Source: Nostoc piscinale CENA21 (GTDB lineage Bacteria; Cyanobacteriota; Cyanobacteriia; Cyanobacteriales; Nostocaceae). Taken from it: a stretch of 64,000 nucleotides of DNA. The translations under genes and the position numbers were made by a program. Within the stretch, counting starts at the first letter, position 1, and each line of letters begins with the position of its first letter. Location of the stretch: NCBI RefSeq assembly GCF_001298445.1, contig NZ_CP012036.1, positions 1,221,091 through 1,285,090 of the forward strand, written 5' to 3'. The notes beneath the pieces are model-generated. The model was not told the origin of the DNA. It made no database searches and saw nothing but the letters and a program-made list of their open reading frames with translations. Shown here piece by piece: positions 38,052 through 47,128 of this stretch.

Positions 38052-39036
38052 ATGACTTCAGTTGCAGTTAAAGACAGTAAACAGCAACTTATGCAAGCAT
38101 TTCAACAGATTTTAGCTGAACAAAAAAAAATTAGAATCAAAAATTGCAACTAAACAAGAAGAAGCTGAAAAAGCCAAAAACCAAGAAATTTTAACTGCGG
38201 CTTCTACATATACAGTTGATAGCATTGTTAAAGGTTTAGCAGATTTACAACTAGAATTTGGTAGCATTGTCACCTCCCTATCAGAAAAACTGGCTAAAGA
38301 AAACTCCAAACTAGATGAACTCAACCGAGCGATAGAAATTGCTACTCAAAACCTTCAAGAACTGCAAAGAATTAGAATTGTCGCAGATACATTAGATATC
38401 CTCACACAAGAACATCAAGAAAAGTTAAAAACTTTAGAACAAGATACTACCAGTAAAAAAGAAGCTATTGAAAAAGAAATTGCTATCAAGCGCAAAGAAT
38501 GGCAAAAAGAACAATCAGAGTATGAAGAAGCTGTCACAGCATACAGTGATACTACCAACAAAGAACGTCAACAAGAACAAGAAGAATATCAATATAAATT
38601 AGAAACTACTCGTAAGCTTAACACAGATGCTTATGAAGCCAAGAAACGTCACTTAGAAAGAGATATCCAAGAAAAGACACAAGAAAAAGAAAAAAACTGG
38701 ACTGAACGGGAGAAAGTTTTCTCTAGTAATCAAGCTTTATTTAAAGAATATCAGCAAAAAGTAGCAGCCTTCCCCACTGAGTTGGAAGAAGCAGTGAAAA
38801 AGGCGCGAGAAGAAGCAATTAAAGAAACTAGTCAAAAAGCCAAAATAGAGGCTGATTTATTTGAGAAAGAATGGGAATCTACTAAGCAAAGCTATGAACT
38901 CAAAATCCAAAGCTTAGAACAGACAATTACCAAGCAAGTCGAACAAATTGAAAGTATTTCCACACAATTACAAGCCACTCTGAAGCAAGCGCAAGATTTA
39001 GCAATGAGAGCTTTTGGTAATTCGGCGACTAAATAG
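38052..39036 (+). pseudogene. Coiled-coil protein 1, frameshifted in an A9 run
   Basis: ATG 38052 (MTSVAVKDSKQQLMQAFQQI), with TAAG-GGAG upstream. The frame stops at once after AEQKKIRIKNCN, at an A9 run (38122-38130). With eight A's it reads AEQKKLESKIATKQEEAEKA and stays open to 39036, giving ~327 residues. The rest is almost all charged heptad coiled coil (EKEIAIKRKEWQKEQSEYEE, KARHLERDIQEK-like segments) ending QAQDLAMRAFGNSATK. It has a homologous layout to the next gene (VDSIVKGLADLQLEFGSIVT here, ESLAKIQLGFGSAANELSEQ there), so the two are tandem paralogues. The role is unknown; a filament or scaffold is a guess. Confidence 0.7.
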
Positions 39037-39078
39037 ATAATTCTTATCTGAATTATTGATAATCATTGGAGGTTAAAT

Positions 39079-40158
39079 ATGGCTAGTAAGAAACTCACAG
39101 ATAAGAATACTAAAGCTGAAATTCTGCAAGCTTATGAAGAGTTAACAAAAGAAACATCAGGGCTAAAAACTCAACTAAATCAAGCCTTAAAAGCAAATCA
39201 AAATGCCAACGTAGAAAAGCCAAAATTAGAGCAAAATACAACTATGACTCAGCCTACAACTATCCAACAAAAGATGAATTATACAATTGAAAGTTTAGCT
39301 AAAATTCAATTGGGTTTTGGTAGTGCGGCAAATGAGTTATCAGAACAGTTAACCACCCAAGCTTCTAAATTAGGAGAAATTAGACAATCTGTAGAAACAG
39401 AAATTACCGCCTTAAAGCAACTACATAATTTAGAAATTGCTGAGGATACCTTAGACACTTTGATTACAGCCTATGAAGATAATTCTAAGGCATATCAAGA
39501 AGAATATAATCAGCGTTATGAAGTATTATCACAAGAAATACTTGAGCAACGCATTGCTTGGCAAAAAGAACAGGATGAATATAAGCAATCAATTAAAGAA
39601 CGCAATGATAATTTAAATAAAACCAGACAGCGGGATACAGCCGAGTATAAATATGATTTGGAATTGCAACGTAAGTTAAGCTCTGATGAATATGAACAAG
39701 CTCAAAAAACTTTATATAAACAGTTAGAAGAATTTCAGCAAGAAACAGAAAAGCAATTGTCTGAAAAGGAAAAACAAATTGCGGAACGCGAAAAGCAATT
39801 TGAAGAAGCAAAAGCAAAGGTAGAAGCATTTCCGAAAGAGAAAGAAGCAGCTATCAAAAAAGCTACAGAAGAAGGTAAAGGAATTGCTCATTACCAAGCT
39901 AAAGTAAAAGCTGATTTATATGGCAAAGAAGTCGAAGGACAAAAGCGTTTTTATGAACAAAGATTACAATCTCTAGAACAAACTATCACCAATCAAGAAA
40001 CACGTATTCAAAATCTCTCGAAACAACTAGACTCTGCACTGAAACAAGTACAAGATTTAGCAGTTAAGGCGATTGAAGGAACTGCAAATGTCAATTCTTA
40101 CCAAGCCATTAAAGAAATTGCATTAGAACAAGCCAAAAGTCAGGTGAAGAATAAATAG
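39079..40158 (+). CDS. Coiled-coil protein 2 (tandem paralogue)
   Basis: 359 residues, ATG 39079 preceded by GGAGG at 39068-39072. A short N-terminal segment (ASKKLTDKNTKAEILQAYEE) is followed by ~300 residues of Lys/Glu/Gln-rich coiled coil. The conserved core shared with the upstream gene is LAKIQLGFGSAANELSEQLT, then EIRQSVETEITALKQLHNLE; the C-terminal part is LEQTITNQETRIQNLSKQLD. No signal peptide and no membrane segment. It resembles myosin-tail-like cytoplasmic scaffold proteins. I do not recognise a named family. It ends before a good terminator at 40169-40195. Confidence 0.75.
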   Translation: MASKKLTDKNTKAEILQAYEELTKETSGLKTQLNQALKANQNANVEKPKLEQNTTMTQPTTIQQKMNYTIESLAKIQLGFGSAANELSEQLTTQASKLGEIRQSVETEITALKQLHNLEIAEDTLDTLITAYEDNSKAYQEEYNQRYEVLSQEILEQRIAWQKEQDEYKQSIKERNDNLNKTRQRDTAEYKYDLELQRKLSSDEYEQAQKTLYKQLEEFQQETEKQLSEKEKQIAEREKQFEEAKAKVEAFPKEKEAAIKKATEEGKGIAHYQAKVKADLYGKEVEGQKRFYEQRLQSLEQTITNQETRIQNLSKQLDSALKQVQDLAVKAIEGTANVNSYQAIKEIALEQAKSQVKNK

Positions 40159-40168
40159 ACATTAATTT

Positions 40169-40195
40169 AGAGACGTAATTAGTAATTACGTCTCT
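40169..40195. terminator. Terminator after the coiled-coil genes
   Basis: AGAGACGTAATTA (40169-40181) and TAATTACGTCTCT (40183-40195) are exact complements around one base, a near-palindrome that can form a stable stem 10 bp after the stop. Confidence 0.7.
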
Positions 40196-40234
40196 ACTGT
40201 TGAGGCATTATTTGTAATCAATAATTATTGATAA

Positions 40235-40348
40235 TCAGGGTTCGGTTTTATTAGGCTTACCATTGTTCAGAGGTTTCTTGCGGGGCGCTGAGGTTTCATT
40301 AGATTTTTTATTGGGTTGTGGGTTAGTGTTTGATTTTTGGTTAGACAT
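40235..40348 (-). CDS. Possible 37-residue Asn/Lys/Pro-rich peptide
   Basis: ATG at 40346-40348 and TGA at 40235-40237 enclose a short frame rich in Asn, Lys and Pro (SNQKSNTNPQPNKKSNETSA). It has no domain. The bias could be a chance result of AT-rich sequence. Similar short basic peptides occur in cyanobacterial genomes, so it is listed with low confidence. Confidence 0.3.
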   Translation of the reverse strand: MSNQKSNTNPQPNKKSNETSAPRKKPLNNGKPNKTEP

Positions 40349-40449
40349 AAGACTGGAGAATTAACTATACATTTACATACAATAAGAATATTACTGAATC
40401 CAGAAATTAGTTAAGAAATTTACATATAACCTACATTCTGCAGGTGTAT

Positions 40450-40777
40450 CAGGTAAAGAGATAATATTTTCTGTAGTCTTGAAGATGATGCCAAACAATT
40501 TACTAACTCTGTTCGCCATCACTGGGGAATAGAAAATTCATTACATTGGGGAGGCAGCGCGTTGCGGGGGTTCCCCCCGTTGTAGCGACTGCCGTTATTG
40601 GATGTAGCTTTAAAAGAAGATGACTGTCGGATTAGAAAAGATAATGCTCCACAAAATTTTGCACTCATGAGGCAGATAACAGTAAATCTGTTAGGTAAAG
40701 AAAAGTGGATCAAATGCGGAATTAAAAATAAACAGTTTCTGGCAGCAACGGATAATAACTATTTAGAGAGAGTTTGA
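40450..40777 (+). pseudogene. Transposase remnant (ISAs1-like), C-terminal part, with inserted palindrome
   Basis: Reads SLEDDAKQFTNSVRHHWGIE, NSLHW, then after a 45-bp insertion LDVALKEDDCRIRKDNAPQN, FALMRQITVNLLGKEK and a stop at 40775-40777. HHWGIENSLHWVLDVxFKED is the well-known C-terminal signature of ISAs1-family (H-repeat) transposases. The N-terminal catalytic part is absent. The insertion (40551-40595) splits the signature and adds an in-frame TAG, so the copy is dead. No terminal inverted repeats of the parent IS remain visible. Confidence 0.85.
40551..40595. repeat. 45-bp palindromic short dispersed repeat inserted in the transposase remnant
   Basis: The segment starts GAGGCAGCGCGTTGCGGGGG and ends GTAGCGACTGCCGT. 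Its outer arms GGCAG and CTGCC and the inner GGGGG/CCCCC arms can pair. Removing exactly these 45 bases restores CATTGGG-TATTGGATGTA, reading HWVLDV, the intact transposase signature. This fits the small dispersed repeats described in Nostoc genomes and fixes the boundaries of the insertion. Confidence 0.8.
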
Positions 40778-41025
40778 TCATTAGCTTAAACTAACTTGTG
40801 AATAATGAAACTGAGAGTTTCACTTATTTTGAGTCATAAGTTTACTTATTTATTCCTAGATATTCAGCTAATTTTAGCTGAATCAAGATTTATTTCCTGA
40901 AAAATAAACTAATTTACGATTTAGTAAATAATTAATTTAATTTGTTTATCTATTTTTTAATTTTTGCAATTATCTAGACTATTTTGACAATTTAGTTAGT
41001 TTTTATTAGTAAATAAGGCACGTTT

Positions 41026-41433
41026 TTCCTGACAGCTAGACCAACCATAAATCTAGTTCTGGCAGCAAACATAGAAGTCACAAAAGAGTGGTGAGAATCT
41101 CGCAGAAGTACCTTTACACTTTACATTTCACAAGTTGTCATAGATGAGGTGTCGCGGGGAGACTCTGAAATTGCAGCTAATCGTCTAGAACTTCTTAACA
41201 GGATGCCATTAGTAGAACTTAATCAAGCTGTACAAAATCTGGTGGCGCAATTTCTCAGACGAAGCAATCTTCCTCCCAAAGCATCTGACGATGCGGTTCA
41301 TATTGCAGCAGCAACCTTTCACAGCCTGGATTACTTGCTAACGTGGAACTGTAAGCATATTGCAAATGCTCAAATTCAAAGAAAACTTGCAGAGATTAGC
41401 TTTGATTTTGGATATCAGTTACCCGTAATTTGA
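41026..41433 (+). pseudogene. Decayed PIN-domain protein
   Basis: The frame reads FLTARPTINLVLAANIEVTK, EW, a stop TGA (41092-41094), then ESRRSTFTLYISQVVIDEVS and DAVHIAAATFHSLDYLLTWN to the end at 41433. YISQVVIDEV and the late Asp/His motif are typical of PIN nucleases of the type that begin YLETTIIGYLTARPT. The second Trp of the expected WW pair has become TGA. The first catalytic Asp region is missing or unrecognisable upstream. A later GTG (41149) could give only a fragment. Confidence 0.75.
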
Positions 41434-41460
41434 ACTCCCTACGAACTATTAGGAGATTGA

Positions 41461-41655
41461 ATCATTTTACAAGACGAAATTTTAGATGAAATTCATAAAA
41501 TCCGTGAAGAACACTTCAAGTCTTTTAAATACGACTTAGACGCGATGTTTGCAGACTGGCAAAAGAAGCAAGCAGAAAGCGGTAGAACAGTTGTTAGCTT
41601 GTCAGCCAAGCGCGATCTAACAACTCAAATGCAGCAAACTGACAAGAACCACTAG
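41461..41655 (+). CDS. Small partner protein of the PIN module, start codon lost or ATC
   Basis: From ATC 41461 the frame reads ILQDEILDEIHKIREEHFKS, FKYDLDAMFADWQKKQAESG and ends TQMQQTDKNH. It matches the small helical proteins that follow PIN genes of this type (usual start M-I-xxx-EIHxIREEHAKSFNYDL). AGGAG (41451-41455) precedes it with good spacing, but no ATG, GTG or TTG stands there; ATG to ATC mutation is likely. The module looks inactive in both genes. Confidence 0.55.
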   Translation: MILQDEILDEIHKIREEHFKSFKYDLDAMFADWQKKQAESGRTVVSLSAKRDLTTQMQQTDKNH

Positions 41656-41972
41656 TAAGCAAGTGCGATCGCTACAAGTCACCCTCCAAACTTGATAACT
41701 TGTAGCAAATAAACATAATTACATCCCGGCTCAGTAACAATATACCCAAAAAAGCCTTTTCTTAACAATTCTTTAACTATTGCACATTGATTTTTGCCCG
41801 ATTCGCGGTGATTTTTTGTACTTTTATAAAGTATAATTAAGAAAAAGATAAAAAATTTAGGTAAGCACGGTAAGCTTTTATGGCTGCGTGTGTACCCGAA
41901 AAAAGGTAAAGTTTAATAGTTTTTTATAAAAAGCTCAGGTTATCCTAACGAGCAATCAGCTTGTATTTTAGG
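41656..41972. other. Intergenic region upstream of the ABC1 kinase gene
   Basis: 317 bp. No gene seen. AT-rich, with a TATAAT-like stretch near 41830 and a long untranslated leader. No strong hairpin or repeat was found. Confidence 0.45.
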
Positions 41973-43748
41973 ATGCTGAAAAACAACAGTGTAGATTTCC
42001 CAGTTGAAGAGGCAAACAAAAGCGTGGGTCAGTATCAACCTGCTCAGCTAAAGCGATATAATCCAGAAGCGATCGCTCGTCACTATCGTTACCGCCCCTG
42101 GTCAGCATGGGGACGCTTGCTGAGAATTATCTGGTCTTTTGCTGGATTCATTTTGAGTCTAAAGTGGGATGAATGGCAAAATCAAGTAGAGCAGAATCGG
42201 GGAAAGCGAGCTACCCAGTTGCGTCAACTACTCACAAGCCTAGGCCCCACATTCATTAAAGTCGGTCAAGCCCTCTCCACCCGGCCTGACTTGATTCGCA
42301 AAGATTTCTTAGAAGAGTTGGTAAAATTACAAGACCAACTGCCACCTTTCGATAATGCGATCGCTTATGCAATTATCGAAAAAGAACTTGATTGCCCAAT
42401 ATCAGCCGTTTACAGCGAATTATCACCAAAACCTGTAGCGGCGGCAAGTTTAGGTCAAGTTTATCGGGGACGTTTGATTAGTGGTGAAGAAGTTGCCGTC
42501 AAAGTACAACGCCCCAACCTCCGACCAGTTCTCACCTTAGACCTTTATTTAATGCGCTGGGCTGCTGGTTGGCTTGCACCTTGGCTACCCCTAAATCTCG
42601 GTCACGATTTGACCTTAATTGTGGACGAGTTCGGGACAAAATTATTTGAAGAAATTGACTACATCAACGAAAGCCGGAACGCCGAAAAATTTGCCAACAA
42701 CTTCCGCAACGACCCACAGGTAAAAGTCCCGGCAATTTACTGGCGTTACACTAGCAGTCGAGTATTAACCCTAGAATGGATTAATGGCTTGAAGCTAACA
42801 GATACAAAAAGTATCCGCGCTGCTGGGTTAGACCCAGAAGCTCTTATCCAAATTGCTGTCACTTGTGGGTTGCGTCAACTGCTAGAGTTCGGCTTTTTCC
42901 ACGCTGACCCCCATCCTGGTAACTTATTTGCTATGCCCGACGGTCGTATGGCTTACATCGACTTTGGCATGATGGATCAGTTAGAAGAAACCAGCAAAGA
43001 AAATTTAGTTGATGCTTTAGTACATTTGGTCAACAAAGACTATCTGGACTTAGCTACAGATTTTGTCAAATTGGGTTTTCTGACTGCCGACACAAATATT
43101 GAGCCAATTGTACCAGCACTAGAAGCTGTGTTAGGTGATGCAATTGGTAAAAACGTTGGGGATTTTAACTTCAAAACCATTACCGATGAATTTTCGGAAT
43201 TAATGTATGAATATCCCTTTCGAGTCCCGGCTAAGTTTGCGTTAATTATTCGGTCATTAGTCACACAAGAAGGAATTGCCCTCAGCCTCAACCCCAATTT
43301 TAAAATTGTTGAGGTTGGTTATCCTTACATTGCCCGACGCTTACTTACAGGCGAGTCTCCCCAATTGCGCCGACGGTTGCTGAATGTGCTATTCAAAGAT
43401 GGTAAATTCCAATGGCAGCGATTGGAAAATTTAATTGCGATCGCTCGCACAGATATTAACTTTGATGTATTACCGACAGCCCAAATGGGACTGCAATTTC
43501 TGTTATCAGAAGAAGGTAAATTTCTGCGGCGACAATTAGTATTAGCCCTCACAGAAGATGACCGTCTGCATACAGAAGAAGTACAACGCCTGTGGGATTT
43601 AGTCAAAGATGACATTAAACCCAATCGTTTAATCGATGTCGCAATTCGCTTGTTGACAGAATTTTCTAGAGAAGGAGTAGCCGCTATTTTACCAAGAGCT
43701 ACAGCTTTTGTTAATTTAGGAGATTCGGCATCAGGTATCACACACTAA
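41973..43748 (+). CDS. ABC1/AarF/UbiB family atypical kinase
   Basis: 591 residues from ATG 41973; a TTG frame starts at 41961. Kinase-like motifs: LGPTFIKVGQALSTRPDLIR (KxGQ motif), VAAASLGQVYRGRL (the A-rich loop replacing the glycine loop), EVAVKVQRPN with the Lys, EIDYINESRNAEKF, FHADPHPGNLFAM (catalytic loop) and YIDFGMMD (DFG). A membrane-anchoring stretch lies near residues 50-65. Cyanobacterial and plastid ABC1 kinases control prenyl-lipid and quinone metabolism. A small membrane protein follows 112 bp downstream. Confidence 0.9.
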   Translation: MLKNNSVDFPVEEANKSVGQYQPAQLKRYNPEAIARHYRYRPWSAWGRLLRIIWSFAGFILSLKWDEWQNQVEQNRGKRATQLRQLLTSLGPTFIKVGQALSTRPDLIRKDFLEELVKLQDQLPPFDNAIAYAIIEKELDCPISAVYSELSPKPVAAASLGQVYRGRLISGEEVAVKVQRPNLRPVLTLDLYLMRWAAGWLAPWLPLNLGHDLTLIVDEFGTKLFEEIDYINESRNAEKFANNFRNDPQVKVPAIYWRYTSSRVLTLEWINGLKLTDTKSIRAAGLDPEALIQIAVTCGLRQLLEFGFFHADPHPGNLFAMPDGRMAYIDFGMMDQLEETSKENLVDALVHLVNKDYLDLATDFVKLGFLTADTNIEPIVPALEAVLGDAIGKNVGDFNFKTITDEFSELMYEYPFRVPAKFALIIRSLVTQEGIALSLNPNFKIVEVGYPYIARRLLTGESPQLRRRLLNVLFKDGKFQWQRLENLIAIARTDINFDVLPTAQMGLQFLLSEEGKFLRRQLVLALTEDDRLHTEEVQRLWDLVKDDIKPNRLIDVAIRLLTEFSREGVAAILPRATAFVNLGDSASGITH

Positions 43749-43773
43749 AACCTGTAAACTCCCATCGGATAAC

Positions 43774-43793
43774 AGGAGGTAATTTTACCTCCT
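43774..43793. terminator. Hairpin after the ABC1 kinase gene
   Basis: AGGAGGTAA (43774-43782) and TTACCTCCT (43785-43793) pair perfectly, followed by a short T-containing stretch. The AGGAGG would otherwise look like a strong ribosome binding site, but no start codon follows at a suitable distance. Confidence 0.55.
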
Positions 43794-43860
43794 ATCATTT
43801 TGATAGCACACTATTACAAACACTAAATTTTCTGACCTTTTAATATAATTCGGAGTTTCC

Positions 43861-44235
43861 ATGTACTACTTCCCAGAACAACCACCTTATTTTCTCCTAG
43901 CTATTGGCTTATTCATTGCTGTAACTTCTGGTGCTGGGTTATCTGGCACACTTAAAACTATTGTGCAGAAATGGCAAAAAAATAGTACAGAAAAATCCAA
44001 ATCTAATGTTTATTCCCAACAATTATTAGTACCATTTATCGGTATTACTTTTGGTATTAGCCTTTTTCTCTATTCAGGTTTAGCCATCTTTGGTTTTCCC
44101 CCTATTCTGGCCTTGGGAGTTGGTTTACCAATGAGTTTATTGACTTGCTTATTAGTATGGTTGCAATTGATCAGTATGCTCACCTTTGCCAAAACTCAAG
44201 GAATGCAAGCCCTGGATTTAGATTCTTTATCTTAG
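43861..44235 (+). CDS. Conserved hypothetical membrane protein
   Basis: 124 residues. Three membrane segments: YFLLAIGLFIAVTSGAGLSG, LLVPFIGITFGISLFLYSGL and the C-terminal VGLPMSLLTCLLVWLQLISM, with a polar Lys/Ser/Asn loop between the first and second. No catalytic motif. Same strand as the ABC1 kinase, but a hairpin separates them. Family not recognised. Confidence 0.65.
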   Translation: MYYFPEQPPYFLLAIGLFIAVTSGAGLSGTLKTIVQKWQKNSTEKSKSNVYSQQLLVPFIGITFGISLFLYSGLAIFGFPPILALGVGLPMSLLTCLLVWLQLISMLTFAKTQGMQALDLDSLS

Positions 44236-44321
44236 AAAAATTGGCTCATAACTCAGAATAAACATCTCTCTCCCTTGTCTTTGTTGTTCACATATCAACT
44301 AGGACTGCTACATATAATTAG

Positions 44322-44391
44322 GGTGTATTACAGCTATGCAAAGATTCAGCACTTAAGACAGTGCGAATTAGCCGTAATACACCATTTTTTT
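44322..44391 (+). terminator. Large two-stem terminator downstream of the membrane protein gene
   Basis: GGTGTATTAC (44322-44331) pairs with GTAATACACC (44374-44383), enclosing an inner stem GCACTTAA... / ...CAGTGC (about 44349-44364), and T7 follows at 44385-44391. This is a typical Rho-independent layout on the plus strand. Confidence 0.7.
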
Positions 44392-44425
44392 CTGTGCATT
44401 AAGTTTTGACACAACACACTCCTAA

Positions 44426-46777
44426 TTACAAATTAGCAGCACAAGACACAGGATTAAGTAATGGACTATGGGGTGTCACAGTTGGCGCTTGGGAAACTAA
44501 AGTTACATTACCTTTACCATCTTGTACCCAGCCTTGAGCGGGGACAATTTGAGTTTCTTGAGTTACAGAATCTAATTTTTGCCTGCTTATATGATGGGGT
44601 AAATGACTAACACTATTTTCACTTTCACCATCAAGAGTAATCCAATTTACTAAAACTGAATCATCCATTAAGGGGTCTGTAGGACTAGGTGCAATTCCGC
44701 CTTTACCTGTAGCAATCAAAGAACCTTTTTTGAATTTACCCCCTGGTTTACAATATGTGGCAATTTGCCGCGAAGCATCAAAAGGTTCTGCGGGAAGTTC
44801 GAGCAAACCGCGACTGGGGTCAACATCGGGAGTATTGATTTGAATAGTACCGTTTAATGAAGGGTTTTGTTGCGAAAAGGCGGTAATATCGCTGGTGGGG
44901 AGTCGGTTGGGGTTTAGTTGTCTAGAATCTTCAGTACCTAATATTTGTACTAAGTCAGCGCGACTCCGTTGCACAAAGCCAAATATATTATTGGCATTGA
45001 TGATAATCCTACCACCAGCACCAGAAAAGGCATTGGCTGTAATGTCATTATTCCCTTGGGGAGTAGCGACGATAAAACCATTAGGCGCATTAACAGTAAT
45101 ATTGCCACCATCCCCTGGAGCGTTGGCTGTACCTGCATTAGTGGATATTTGACTACTGCGGCGTAATAATAATACATCTTGCACCTGCAACGTAATATCC
45201 CCACCTCCACCACCTTGACTATTAGAGGTGATTTGTCCTTTCTCATCCAGTAGAATAGAGCCAGCATTTACATTTATTTCACCTGCTGTACCTAGTTCAT
45301 TGACATTTCCTTGATATTTAGTACCAGGTGGAAGTCTTGGAATTCGACTAGTAACAGTTATACCGCCATCTCTTATCAATAATTTTGCTGTATTAACTGC
45401 CACTGTACCTGCTGCTCCAGGGCCTATGGTTGTGGCAGACAAATTGCTAGGAAAACCTACTGCTAAGATACCAGTTATCTCCACTGAATCAGAAGCATTT
45501 ATTGTGATATTTCCTCCGTTACCTTTAGCTGGTATCAAGGTCGAAGTTGAAGGATTTATATTACCACCAGAGCTAGCTGATATTTCTGCGCCATTTTGTA
45601 GGCGCAATCTACTAGTGTTAACTGTAATATCACCCGCATGACCATCACCAGCAGTATCACTCACCAATGCAGTGGCTATAGGACGATTCATAACTGGCTC
45701 AAAACTCCCACCAATTAACTCCACTGAATCAGAAGCATTGACATTCAAATTTCCCCCATCTCCCTTGTTGAAGGTAGAAACACGAATTTGTGCGCCATCC
45801 CGAAGAATTAAGTTCTTAGCGTTAATTGTTAAGTCTTGTCCGTCTCTCATACCTAGAGTTTGACTTGTAACAATTGCATGGCGGCTAATTAGTTCGACAA
45901 TGTTACCTTGTACTGTAATTCTGCCACCACCATCTACACCACTAGCATCTATGACAGAACCTATCGTCGTGCTACCAACTACTCGTGGAACTAGTCGAAT
46001 ATTTTGAAAATTATTGACACTTTCATATCCCAAGACCCAACCTTGGCTGATAGGCTTGAGAGTAACTAGACTATTAGGGGAAACACTTCCTAATTCAATA
46101 TTTCCCGACTTCGCTGTTATATTTCCTCCATCTAAGAATAAATCACCACCCACTAGTGCTAATGTTTTACCTGACTGCACCTGTAAGCCAACAGGTTGAT
46201 CAATCACATTCATTGCACCATTGGGACTTGCTTGAGATAAATTGCGGATAGGAGCCGCGATCGCTGTGAATTGTAAACCAATGGGAATACTGACAGATAA
46301 TAGAGATGAAACTTGTGTATCTGTCGCACTAAATGTCTTGCCATCAGCAAAGTTAATCCTACTAGCTGTACTTGCCAGAAAAGAACCGCCAATATTTAAT
46401 GTCGCTTGAGACCCAAACACAATTCCGTTGGGGTTAATCAAAAACAGGTTAGCTGTACCTCCAGCTTGGAGAGTACCATCAATTTCAGAAATAGAATTAC
46501 CTGTGACGCGGCTGATAATGTTTTGAATACCAGCAGTATTTTGAAAACTAGCTGTAGTGTTAGCAGGGACAGAAAAATTCAAAAAACTATGGAAGAGGTT
46601 ATCACCGACGCGAGTACCCCCTGTAATTGTTGTAGTATTGTTCTGGGTTGTAACTTGAGAATTGGTGGGTAATGTCCCATCCTGCATGATTTGGGCAGAA
46701 GTTGAGTTAGCAGAAAAAGCTATAACACTGCCTATTGCACTGCCTAAAATTCTTGACCACCAATGAAGATTGCTCAT
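44426..46777 (-). CDS. TPS-type exoprotein with filamentous haemagglutinin N-terminal domain
   Basis: 783 residues from ATG 46777 (MSNLHWWSRILG; another ATG 24 bases upstream). A signal peptide (GSAIGSVIAFSANSTSA) precedes the TPS domain: TTTITGGTRVGDNLFHSFLN, NIISRVTGNSISEIDGTLQA and ANLFLINPNGIVFGSQATLN are the usual secretion signals. The remainder is beta-helix repeats (GDITVNTSRLRLQNGAEISA). It ends with a compact Cys-containing region (IATYCKPGGKF, PVSCAANL) common in cyanobacterial members. It is secreted through a TpsB/Omp85-type partner, which is not in this window. It may be a cell-surface adhesin. Confidence 0.88.
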   Translation of the reverse strand: MSNLHWWSRILGSAIGSVIAFSANSTSAQIMQDGTLPTNSQVTTQNNTTTITGGTRVGDNLFHSFLNFSVPANTTASFQNTAGIQNIISRVTGNSISEIDGTLQAGGTANLFLINPNGIVFGSQATLNIGGSFLASTASRINFADGKTFSATDTQVSSLLSVSIPIGLQFTAIAAPIRNLSQASPNGAMNVIDQPVGLQVQSGKTLALVGGDLFLDGGNITAKSGNIELGSVSPNSLVTLKPISQGWVLGYESVNNFQNIRLVPRVVGSTTIGSVIDASGVDGGGRITVQGNIVELISRHAIVTSQTLGMRDGQDLTINAKNLILRDGAQIRVSTFNKGDGGNLNVNASDSVELIGGSFEPVMNRPIATALVSDTAGDGHAGDITVNTSRLRLQNGAEISASSGGNINPSTSTLIPAKGNGGNITINASDSVEITGILAVGFPSNLSATTIGPGAAGTVAVNTAKLLIRDGGITVTSRIPRLPPGTKYQGNVNELGTAGEINVNAGSILLDEKGQITSNSQGGGGGDITLQVQDVLLLRRSSQISTNAGTANAPGDGGNITVNAPNGFIVATPQGNNDITANAFSGAGGRIIINANNIFGFVQRSRADLVQILGTEDSRQLNPNRLPTSDITAFSQQNPSLNGTIQINTPDVDPSRGLLELPAEPFDASRQIATYCKPGGKFKKGSLIATGKGGIAPSPTDPLMDDSVLVNWITLDGESENSVSHLPHHISRQKLDSVTQETQIVPAQGWVQDGKGNVTLVSQAPTVTPHSPLLNPVSCAANL

Positions 46778-47128
46778 ATCTCCGCACAACTCACTGAACA
46801 ATTGTGATTGTACTTTTAAAATGCAATAACCTGTTGAATAATTGACAAAATTCGTTTGTTGTGCTTATTATCAAAGTTTATTTTTACTGCTATTCTGCAA
46901 CTTTATTTTTAGAGAAAAGAGTTTTATCAAATATTACTAAATGTATGAAAAAAGCGGTGTTATCTTGAATAAAGACAACACCACTTTTTTTGATTGAGAA
47001 AATTTTTATTTTGTTTTCGTAACTTATTAGTAATAGTAAAAGAAAGATTACACCATTCTAATATTTACTACAGAAAAAATGTTTCTCAATCTGCTTTTTG
47101 TCTTGTATGAGCAAGATGCAGTGTATTT
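46778..47128. other. Intergenic region with terminator
   Basis: 351 bp upstream of the exoprotein gene. The only clear structure is the terminator at 46948-46991; the rest is AT-rich promoter-type sequence. Confidence 0.5.
46948..46991. terminator. Terminator of the 47129-47494 gene
   Basis: A-run plus GCGGTGTT (46953-46961) pairs with AACACCAC (46977-46984) with a small bulge, followed by a T-run on the plus strand and an equivalent on the minus strand. It is well placed to stop minus-strand transcription from the small gene upstream. Confidence 0.7.

Noticed and set aside
43774..43793. AGGAGG as a strong ribosome binding site
   Set aside because: It is one arm of a perfect hairpin after a stop codon, and no start codon follows within range.
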